NCBI RefSeq assembly: GCF_032854445.1
Contig: NW_027018289.1
Coordinates: forward strand, 1-45,910
DNA length: 45,910 nt
Reading direction: 5' to 3'
DNA from: Liolophura sinensis
Taxonomy: Eukaryota; Mollusca; Polyplacophora; Chitonida; Chitonidae
Shown: piece by piece, positions 22,520-33,118 of the stretch
Position numbering within the stretch: position 1 is the first letter of the stretch
How the letters are laid out: each line of letters begins with the position of its first letter
Position numbers and translations under genes: made by a program
Notes under the pieces: generated by a model
What the model was told of the DNA's origin: nothing
Databases searched by the model: none
The model's input: only the letters and a program-made list of their open reading frames with translations

Positions 22520-25500
22520 CCACATACAATAAGGTGCCAAAAGATGCGCAATTGGGCCAGGCATCTCCAGCTGTTGAAAAATTGCAAATTTCCTTGGTTT
22601 CCATGGAGTAAGAGCCGTTGCTGGGCACGTGATCTTGACATCAATGATTATTCATTTGTGGCTACAGCCAAAAGTATTGGTCGGAGAGCAACGCGGTTTG
22701 CACCATTCGATTTCTCGTCAAAAAATACGTCGGATTAGCCTCTTACCAGCAGCATTGGAACAGTTTTTCCACTTTTGGATTTTTGCCTGGTATTTTTTCT
22801 AATTGAAATCGGGCTACATTAACTATGTACAATCGCGACTGGTCATTACTATATTCAACTTTTCATTATAAGTTATGTGCCCTTCGGTAGCCCAGACGAC
22901 GTCAAATCTTTGGGCCAAGCCCATTTAACTCACCCAGCAAATGTCTTACTTCTAAGTCGAAGACAAACTCAATGTCTTTATCTACATGTAGAAAAACCAC
23001 ACCATTTGTATATAAAAAAAACACAAGGTACTTGATACAGTCCGCTGTAAAAAGTACAATTGAACACTGACCCACATCAATAAGGTGCCAAAAGATGCGC
23101 AATTGGGCCAGCATCTCCAGCTGTTGGAAAATTGCAAATTTCCTTGGTTTCCATGGAGTAAGAGCCGTTGCTGGGCACGTGATCTTGACATCAATGATTA
23201 TTCATTTGTGGCTACAGCCAAAAGTATTGGTCGGAGAGCAACGCGGTTTGCACCATTCGATTTCTCGTCAAAAAATACGTCGGATTAGCCTCTTACCAGC
23301 AGCATTGGAACAGTTTTTCTACTTTTGGATTTTTGCCTGGTCTTTTTGCGAATTGAAATCGGCTACATTAACTATGTACAATCGCGACTGGTCATTACTA
23401 TATTCAACTTTTCATTATAAGTTATGTGCCCTTCGGTAGCCCAGACGACGTCAAATCTTTGGGCCAAGCCCATTTAACTCACCCAGCAAATGTCTTACTT
23501 CTAAGTCGAAGACAAACTCAATGTCTTTATCTACATGTAGAAAAACCACACCATTTGTATATAAAAAAAACACAAGGTACTTGATACAGTCCGCTGTAAA
23601 AAGTACAATTGAACACTGACCCACATCAATAAGGTGCCCAAAAGATGCGCAATTGGGGCCAGGCATCTCCAGCTGTTGAAAAAATTGCAAATTTCCTTGG
23701 TTTCCATGGAGTAAGAGCCGTTGCTGGGCACGTGATCTTGACATCAATGATTATTCATTTGTGGCTACAGCCAAAAGTATTGGTCGGAGAGCAACGCGGT
23801 TTGCACCATTCGATTTCTCGTCAAAAAATACGTCGGATTAGCCTCTTACCAGCAGCATTGGAACAGTTTTTCCACTTTTGGATTTTTGCCTTTTTGCCTG
23901 GTATTTTTTCTAATTGAAATCGGCTACATTAACTATGTACAATCGCGACTGGTCATTACTATATTCAACTTTTCATTATAAGTTATGTGCCCTTCGGTAG
24001 CCCAGACGGACGTCAAATCTTTGGGCCAGCCCATTTAACTCACCCAGCAAATGTCTTACTTCTAAGTCGAAGACAAACTCAATGTCTTTATCTACATGTA
24101 GAAAAACCACACCATTTGTATATAAAAAAACACAAGGTACTTGATACAGTCCGCTGTAAAAAGTACATTGAACACTGACCCACATCATAAGGTGCCAAAA
24201 GATGCGCAATTGGGCAGGCATCTCCAGCTGCTGAAAAATTGCAAATTTCCTTGGTTTCCATGGAGTAAGAGCGTTGCTGGGCACGTGATCTTGACATCAA
24301 TGATTATTCATTTGTGGCTACAGCCAAAAGTATTGGTCGGAGAGCAACGCGGTTTGCACCATTCGATTTCTCGTCAAAAAATACGTCGGATTAGCCTCTT
24401 ACCAGCAGCATTGGAACAGTTTTTCTACTTTTGGATTTTTGCCTGGTCTTTTGCGAATTGAAATCGGCTACATTAACTATGTACAATCGCGACTGGTCAT
24501 TACTATATTCAACTTTTCATTATAAGTTATGTGCCCTTCGGTAGCCCAGACGACGTCAAATCTTTGGGCCAAGCCCATTTAACTCACACAGCAGTTGTCT
24601 TACTTCTAAGTCGAAGACAAACTCAATGTCTTATCTACATGTAGAAAAACCACACCATTTGTATATAAAAAAAGCACAAGGTACTTGATACAGTCCGCTG
24701 TAAAAAGTACAATTGAACACTGACCCACATCAATAAGGTGCCAAAAGATGCGCAATTGGGCCCAGGCATCTCCAGCTGTTGAAAAATTGCAAATTTCCTT
24801 GGTTTCCATGGAGTAAGAGCCGTTGCTGGGGCACGTGATCTTGACATCAATGATTATTCATTTGTGGCTACAGCCAAAAGTATTGGTCGGAGAGCAACGC
24901 GGTTTGCACCATTCGATTCTCGTCAAAAAATACGTCGGATTAGCCTCTTACAGCAGCATTGGAACAGTTTTTCCACTTTTGGATTTTTGCCTGGTATTTT
25001 TTCTAATTGAAATCGGCTACATTAAACTCAATGTCTTTATCTACATGTAGAAAAACCACACCATTTGTATATAAAAAAAAACACAAGGTACTTGATACAG
25101 TCCGCTGTAAAAAGTACAATTGAACACTGACCCACATCAATAAGGTGCCAAAAGATGCGCAATTGGGCCAGGCATCTCCAGCTGTTGAAAATTGCAAATT
25201 TCCTTGGTTTCCATGGAGTAAGAGCCGTTGCTGGGCACGTGATCTTGACATCAATGATTATTCATTTGTGGCTACAGCCAAAAGTATTGGTCGGAGAGCA
25301 ACGCGGTTTGCACCATTCGATTTCTCGTCAAAAAATACGTCGGATTAGCCTCTTACCAGCAGCATTGGAACAGTTTTTCCACTTTTGGATTTTTGCTAGG
25401 TCTTTTTTTCTAATTGAAATCGGCTACATTAACTATGTACAATCGCGACTGGTCATTACTATATTCAACTTTTCATTATAAGTTATGTGGCATTCGGTAG

Positions 25501-25530
25501 CCCAGACGACGTCAAATCTTTGGGCCAAGC
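22520..25530. other. Indel-rich tract 3
   Basis: The densest tract. Examples: CATACAATA near 22525, ATCGGGCT near 22811, loss of G near 23110, GTGCCCAAAA near 23638, an 8-bp duplication at 23883-23898, GACGGACG near 24009, five one-base losses between 24025 and 24275, and AGCCATTT near 25528. Monomers here measure 557 and 546 bp side by side. Confidence 0.7.
24748..25154. repeat. Delta monomer 12 (407 bp)
   Basis: Same junction near 25025, in a tract with several private one-base indels. Confidence 0.96.
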
Positions 25531-25703
25531 CATTTAACTCACCCAGCAAATGTCTTACTTCTAAGTCGAAGACAAACTCAATGTCTTTATCTACATGTAG
25601 AAAAACCACACCATTTGTATATAAAAAAAACACAAGGTACTTGATACAGTCCGCTGTAAAAAGTACAATTGAACACTGACCCACATCAATAAAGTGCCAA
25701 AAG

Positions 25704-27353
25704 ATGCGCAATTGGGCCAAGCATCTCCAGCTGTTGAAAAATTGCAAATTTCCCTGGTTTCCATGGAGTAAGAGCCGTTGCTGGGCACGTGATCTTGACA
25801 TCAATGATTATTCATTTGTGGCTACAGCCAAAAGTATTGGTCGGAGAGCAACGCGGTTTGCACCATTCGATTTCTCGTCAAAAAATACGTCGGATTAGCC
25901 TCTTACCAGCAGCATTGGAACAGTTTTTCTACTTTTGGATTTTTGCCTGGTCTTTTTGCGAATTGAAATCGGCTACATTAACTATGTACAATCGCGACTG
26001 GTCATTACTATATTCAACTTTTCATTATAAGTTATGTGCCCTTCGGTAGCCCAGACGACGTCAAATCTTTGGGCCAAGCCCATTTAACTCACCCAGCAAA
26101 TGTCTTACTTCTAAGTCGAAGATAAACTCAATGTCTTTATCTACATGTAGAAAAACCACACCATTTGTATATAAAAAAAACACAAGGTACTTGATACAGT
26201 CCGCTGTAAAAAGTACAATTGAACACTGACCCACATCAATAAGGTGCCAAAAGATGCGCAATTGGGCCAGGCATCTCCAGCTGTTGAAAAATTGCAAATT
26301 TCCTTGGTTTCCATGGAGTAAGAGCCGTTGCTGGGCACGTGATCTTGACATCAATGATTATTCATTTGTGGCTACAGCCAAAAGTATTGGTCGGAGAGCA
26401 ACGCGGTTTGCACCATTCGATTTCTCGTCAAAAAATACGTCGGATTAGCCTCTTACCAGCAGCATTGGAACAGTTTTTCCACTTTTGGATTTTTGCCTGG
26501 TATTTTTTCTAATTGAAATCGGCTACATTAACTATGTACAATCGCGACTGGTCATTACTATATTCAACTTTTCATTATAAGTTATGTGCCCTTCGGTAGC
26601 CCAGACGACGTCAAATCTTTGGGCCAAGCCCATTTAACTCACCCAGCAAATGTCTTACTTCTAAGTCGAAGACAAACTCAATGTCTTTATCTACATGTAG
26701 AAAAACCACACCATTTGTATATAAAAAAAACACAAGGTACTTGATACAGTCCGCTGTAAAAAGTACAATTGAACACTGACCCACATCAATAAGGTGCCAA
26801 AAGATGCGCAATTGGGCCAGGCATCTCCAGCTGTTGAAAAATTGCAAATTTCCTTGGTTTCCATGGAGTAAGAGCCGTTGCTGGGCACGTGATCTTGACA
26901 TCAATGATTATTCATTTGTGGCTACAGCCAAAAGTATTGGTCGGAGAGCAACGCGGTTTGCACCATTCGATTTCTCGTCAAAAAATACGTCGGATTAGCC
27001 TCTTACCAGCAGCATTGGAACAGTTTTTCTACTTTTGGATTTTTGCCTGGTCTTTTTGCGAATTGAAATCGGCTACATTAACTATGTACAATCGCGACTG
27101 GTCATTACTATATTCAACTTTTCATTATAAGTTATGTGGCCTTCGGTAGCCCAGACGACGTCAAATCTTTGGGCCAAGCCCATTTAACTCACCCAGCAGT
27201 TGTCTTACTTCTAAGTCGAAGACAAACTCAATGTCTTTATCTACATGTAGAAAAACCACACCATTTGTATATAAAAAAAGCACAAGGTACTTGATACAGT
27301 CCGCTGTAAAAAGTACAATTGAACACTGACCCACATCAATAAGGTGCCAAAAG
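25704..27353. repeat. K-led trimer at start of middle domain (1650 bp)
   Basis: Monomers at 25704 (K, B), 26254 (C) and 26804 (B). GTGGCATTCGG precedes the 25704 head, an allele seen again only before 33119. The B tail at 26804 is followed by GTGGCC and then by the variant block starting at 27354. Confidence 0.88.
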
Positions 27354-29004
27354 ATGCGCAATTGGGCCAGGCATCCCCAGCTGTTGGAAAATTGCAAATT
27401 TCCTTGGTTTCCATGGAGTAAGAGCCGTTGCTGGGCACGTGATCTTGACATCAATGATTATTCATTTGTGGCTACAGCCAAAAGTATTGGTCGGAGAGCA
27501 ACGCGGTTTGCACCATTCGATTTCTCGTCAAAAAATACGTCGGATTAGCCTCTTACCAGCAGCATTGGAACAGTTTTTCCACTTTTGGATTTTTGCCTGG
27601 TATTTTTTCTAATTGAAATCGGCTACATTAACTATGTACAATCGCGACTGGTCATTACTATATTCAACTTTTCATTATAAGTTATGTGCCCTTCGGTAGC
27701 CCAGACGACGTCAAATCTTTGGGCCAAGCCCATTTAACTCACCCAGCAGTTGTCTTACTTCTAAGTCGAAGACAAACTCAATGTCTTTATCTACATGTAG
27801 AAAAACCACACCATTTGTATATAAAAAAAGCACAAGGTACTTGATACAGTCCGCTGTAAAAAGTACAATTGAACACTGACCCACATCAATAAGGTGCCAA
27901 AAGATGCGCAATTGGGCCAGGCATCCCCAGCTGATGAAAAATTGCAAATTTCCTTGGTTTCCATGGAGTAAGAGCCGTTGCTGGGCACGTGATCTTGACA
28001 TCAATGATTATTCATTTGTGGCTACAGCCAAAAGTATTGGTCGGAGAGCAACGCGGTTTGCACCATTCGATTTCTCGTCAAAAAATACGTCGGATTAGCC
28101 TCTTACCAGCAGCATTGGAACAGTTTTTCCACTTTTGGATTTTTGCCTGGTATTTTTTCTAATTGAAATCGGCTACATTAACTATGTACAATCGCGACTG
28201 GTCATTACTATATTCAACTTTTCATTATAAGTTATGTGCCCTTCGGTAGCCCAGACGACGTCAAATCTTTGGGCCAAGCCCATTTAACTCACCCAGCAAA
28301 TGTCTTACTTTTAAGTCGAAGACAAACTCAATGTCTTTATCTACATGTCGAAAAACCACACCATTTGTATATAAAAAAAACACAAGGTACTTGATACAGT
28401 CCGCTGTAAAAAGTACAATTGAACACTGACCCACATCAATAAGGTGCCAAAAGATGCGCAATTGGGCCAGGCATCTCCAGCTGTTGAAAAATTGCAAATT
28501 TCCTTGGTTTCCATGGAGTAAGAGCCGTTGCTGGGCACGTGTTCTTGACATCAATGATTATTCATTTGTGGCTACAGCCAAAAGTATTGGTCGGAGAGCA
28601 ACGCGGTTTGCACCATTCGATTTCTCGTGAAAAAATACGTCGGATTAGCCTCTTACCAGCAGCATTGGAACAGTTTTTCCACTTTTGGATTTTTGCCTGG
28701 TATTTTTTCTAATTGAAATCGGCTACATTAACTATGTACAATCGCGACTGGTCATTACTATATTCAACTTTTCATTATAAGTTATGTGCCCTTCGGTAGC
28801 CCAGACGACGTCAAATCTTTGGGCCAAGCCCATTTAACTCACCCAGCAAATGTCTTACTTCTAAGTCGAAGACAAACTCAATGTCTTGATCTACATGTAG
28901 AAAAACCACACCATTTGTATATAAAAAAAAACACAAGGTACTTGATACAGTCCGCTGTAAAAAGTACAATTGAACACTGACCCACATCAATAAGTTGCCA
29001 AAAG
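27354..29004. repeat. Diagnostic variant block, copy 1
   Basis: Monomers at 27354 (CATCCCCAG, CTGTTGG), 27904 (CATCCCCAG, CTGATG) and 28454 (ACATGTCG before it, CACGTGTTC and CTCGTGAAA inside). The first two are preceded by GCAGTTG and AAAAGCAC. The same ordered variants recur at 35869 and 39720, so this is one ancestral segment copied within the array. Confidence 0.92.
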
Positions 29005-31061
29005 ATGCGCAATTGGGCCAGGCATCTCCAGCTGTTGAAAAATTGCAAATTTCCTTGGTTTCCATGAAGTAAGAGCAGTTGCTGGGCACGTGATCTTGAC
29101 ATCAATGATTATTCATTTGTTGCTACAGCCAAAAGTATTGGTCGGAGAGCAACGCGGTTTGCACCATTCGATTTCTCGTCAAAAAATACGTCGGATTAGC
29201 CTCTTACCAGCAGCATTGGAACAGTTTTTCTACTTTTGCATCTTTGCCTGGTCTTTTTGCGAATTGAAATCGGCTACATTAACTATGTACAATCGCGACT
29301 GGTCATTACTATATTCAACTTTTCATTATAAGTTATGTGCCCTTCGGTAGCCCAGACGACGTCAAATCTTTGGGCCAAGCCCATTTAACTCACCCAGCAA
29401 ATGTCTTACTTCTAAGTCGAAGACAAACTCAATGTCTTTATCTACATGTAGAAAAACCACACCATTTGTATATAAAAAAAACACAAGGTACTTGATACAG
29501 TCCGCTGTAAAAAGTACAATTGAACACTGGCCCACATCAATAAGGTGCCAAAAGATGCGCAATTGGGTCAGGCATCCCCAGCTGTTGAAAAATTGCAAAT
29601 TTCCTTGGTTTCCATGGAGTAAGAGCCGTTGCTGGGCACGTGATCTTGACATCAATGATTATTCATTTGTGGCTACAGCCAAAAGTATTGGTCGGAGAGC
29701 AACGCGGTTTGCACCATTCGATTTCTCGTCAAAAAATACGTCGGATTAGCCTCTTACCAGTAGCATTGGAACAGTTTTTCCACTTTTGGATTTTTGCCTG
29801 GTATTTTGTCTAATTGAAATCGGCTACATTAACTATGTACAATCGCGACTGGTCATTACTATATTTAACTTTTCATTATAAGTTATGTGCCCTTCGGTAG
29901 CCCAGACGACGTCAAATCTTTGGGCCAAGCCCATTTAACTCACCCAGCAGTTGTCTTACTTCTAAGTCGAAGACAAACTCAATGTCTTTATCTACATGTA
30001 GAAAAACCACACCATTTGTATATAAAAAAAACACAAGGTACTTGATACAGTCCGCTGTAAAAAGTACAATTGAACACTGACCCACATCAATAAGGTGCCA
30101 AAAGATGCGCAATTGGGCCAGGCATCTCCAGCTGTTGAAAAATTGCAAATTTCCTTGGTTTCCATGGAGTAAGAGCCGTTGCTGGGCACGTGATCTTGAC
30201 ATCAATGATTATTCATTTGTGGCTACAGCCAAAAGTATTGGTCGGAGAGCAACGCGGTTTGCACCATTCGATTTCTCGTCAAAAAATACGTCGGATTAGC
30301 CTCTTACCAGCAGCATTGGAACAGTTTTTCCACTTTTGGATTTTTGCCTGGTATTTTTTCTAATTGAAATCGGCTACATTAAACTCAATGTCTTTATCTA
30401 CATGTAGAAAAACCACACCATTTGTATATAAAAAAAACACAAGGTACTTGATACAGTCCGCTGTAAAAAGTACAATTGAACACTGACCCACATCAATAAG
30501 GTGCCAAAAGATGCGCAATTGGGCCAGGCATCTCCAGCTGTTGAAAAATTGCAAATTTCCTTGGTTTCCATGGAGTAAGAGCCGTTGCTGGGCACGTGAT
30601 CTTGACATCAATGATTATTCATTTGTGGCTACAGCCAAAAGTATTGGTCGGAGAGCAACGCGGTTTGCACCATTCGATTTCTCGTCAAAAAATACGTCGG
30701 ATTAGCCTCTTACCAGCAGCATTGGAACAGTTTTTCCACTTTTGGATTTTTGCTAGGTCTTTTTTTTTAATTGAAATCGGCTACATTAACTATGTACAAT
30801 CGCGACTGGTCATTACTATATTCAACTTTTCATTATAAGTTATGTGCCCTTCGGTAGCCCAGACGACGTCAAATCTTTGGGCCAAGCCCATTTAACTCAC
30901 CCAGCAAATGTCTTACTTCTAAGTCGAAGACAAACTCAATGTCTTGATCTACATGTAGAAAAACCACACCATTTGTATATAAAAAAAACACAAGGTACTT
31001 GATACAGTCCGCTGTAAAAAGTACAATTGAACACTGACCCACATCAATAAGTTGCCAAAAG
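29005..31061. repeat. Directly repeated tetramer, copy 1 (2057 bp)
   Basis: Monomers at 29005 (CTTGATC before it, AGTTGCC, AGCAGTT, TGCATCTTTG), 29555 (ACTGGCCC, GGGTCAGGC, CATCCCC, TATTTTGTC, then ATATTTAAC), 30105 (Delta) and 30511 (A, CTAGG). All these variants recur in order 2,057 bp downstream. One visible difference is CCATGAAG here against CCATGGAG in copy 2. Confidence 0.93.
30105..30510. repeat. Delta monomer 13 (406 bp)
   Basis: Same junction near 30381. Third member of the first 2,057-bp tetramer copy. Confidence 0.97.
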
Positions 31062-33118
31062 ATGCGCAATTGGGCCAGGCATCTCCAGCTGTTGAAAAAT
31101 TGCAAATTTCCTTGGTTTCCATGGAGTAAGAGCAGTTGCTGGGCACGTGATCTTGACATCAATGATTATTCATTTGTTGCTACAGCCAAAAGTATTGGTC
31201 GGAGAGCAACGCGGTTTGCACCATTCGATTTCTCGTCAAAAAATACGTCGGATTAGCCTCTTACCAGCAGCATTGGAACAGTTTTTCTACTTTTGCATCT
31301 TTGCCTGGTCTTTTTGCGAATTGAAATCGGCTACATTAACTATGTACAATCGCGACTGGTCATTACTATATTCAACTTTTCATTATAAGTTATGTGCCCT
31401 TCGGTAGCCCAGACGACGTCAAATCTTTGGGCCAAGCCCATTTAACTCACCCAGCAAATGTCTTACTTCTAAGTCGAAGACAAACTCAATGTCTTTATCT
31501 ACATGTAGAAAAACCACACCATTTGTATATAAAAAAAACACAAGGTACTTGATACAGTCCGCTGTAAAAAGTACAATTGAACACTGGCCCACATCAATAA
31601 GGTGAGAAAAGATGCGCAATTGGGTCAGGCATCCCCAGCTGTTGAAAAATTGCAAATTTCCTTGGTTTCCATGGAGTAAGAGCCGTTGCTGGGCACGTGA
31701 TCTTGACATCAATGATTATTCATTTGTGGCTACAGCCAAAAGTATTGGTCGGAGAGCAACGCGGTTTGCACCATTCGATTTCTCGTCAAAAAATACGTCG
31801 GATTAGCCTCTTACCAGTAGCATTGGAACAGTTTTTCCACTTTTGGATTTTTGCCTGGTATTTTGTCTAATTGAAATCGGCTACATTAACTATGTACAAT
31901 CGCGACTGGTCATTACTATATTTAACTTTTCATTATAAGTTATGTGCCCTTCGGTAGCCCAGACGACGTCAAATCTTTGGGCCAAGCCCATTTAACTCAC
32001 CCAGCAGTTGTCTTACTTCTAAGTCGAAGACAAACTCAATGTCTTTATCTACATGTAGAAAAACCACACCATTTGTATATAAAAAAAACACAAGGTACTT
32101 GATACAGTCCGCTGTAAAAAGTACAATTGAACACTGACCCACATCAATAAGGTGCCAAAAGATGCGCAATTGGGCCAGGCATCTCCAGCTGTTGAAAAAT
32201 TGCAAATTTCCTTGGTTTCCATGGAGTAAGAGCCGTTGCTGGGCACGTGATCTTGACATCAATGATTATTCATTTGTGGCTACAGCCAAAAGTATTGGTC
32301 GGAGAGCAACGCGGTTTGCACCATTCGATTTCTCGTCAAAAAATACGTCGGATTAGCCTCTTACCAGCAGCATTGGAACAGTTTTTCCACTTTTGGATTT
32401 TTGCCTGGTATTTTTTCTAATTGAAATCGGCTACATTAAACTCAATGTCTTTATCTACATGTAGAAAAACCACACCATTTGTATATAAAAAAAACACAAG
32501 GTACTTGATACAGTCCGCTGTAAAAAGTACAATTGAACACTGACCCACATCGATAAGGTGCCAAAAGATGCGCAATTGGGCCAGGCATCTCCAGCTGTTG
32601 AAAAATTGCAAATTTCCTTGGTTTCCATGGAGTAAGAGCCGTTGCTGGGCACGTGATCTTGACATCAATGATTATTCATTTGTGGCTACAGCCAAAAGTA
32701 TTGGTCGGAGAGCAACGCGGTTTGCACCATTCGATTTCTCGTCAAAAAATACGTCGGATTAGCCTCTTACCAGCAGCATTGGAACAGTTTTTCCACTTTT
32801 GGATTTTTGCTAGGTCTTTTTTTCTAATTGAAATCGGCTACATTAACTATGTACAATCGCGACTGGTCATTACTATATTCAACTTTTCATTATAAGTTAT
32901 GTGGCATTCGGTAGCCCAGACGACGTCAAATCTTTGGGCCAAGCCCATTTAACTCACCCAGCAAATGTCTTACTTCTAAGTCGAAGACAAACTCAATGTC
33001 TTTATCTACATGTAGAAAAACCACACCATTTGTATATAAAAAAAACACAAGGTACTTGATACAGTCCGCTGTAAAAAGTACAATTGAACACTGACCCACA
33101 TCAATAAAGTGCCAAAAG
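31062..33118. repeat. Directly repeated tetramer, copy 2 (2057 bp)
   Basis: Monomers at 31062, 31612, 32162 (Delta) and 32568 (A), repeating the variants of 29005-31061. Private changes include CC-to-AG at 31605-31606 and CATCGATAAG near 32551. The copy ends at the K head at 33119, where the first copy instead ends at its own duplicate. Confidence 0.93.
32162..32567. repeat. Delta monomer 14, the last one (406 bp)
   Basis: Same junction near 32439. Third member of the second tetramer copy. No later monomer carries the deletion. Confidence 0.97.

Larger units (their letters stand above)
21993..25703. repeat. HOR unit, 7-mer (3711 bp)
   Basis: Monomers at 21993 (K, mosaic A/B tail CCAGGTCTTTTTGCG), 22544 (C), 23095 (B), 23645 (C, with an 8-bp internal duplication), 24202 (B), 24748 (Delta) and 25155 (A, CTAGG). 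This is the 5-mer with one extra C-B pair. It is indel-rich throughout, so monomer lengths here vary from 546 to 557 bp. Confidence 0.85.
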
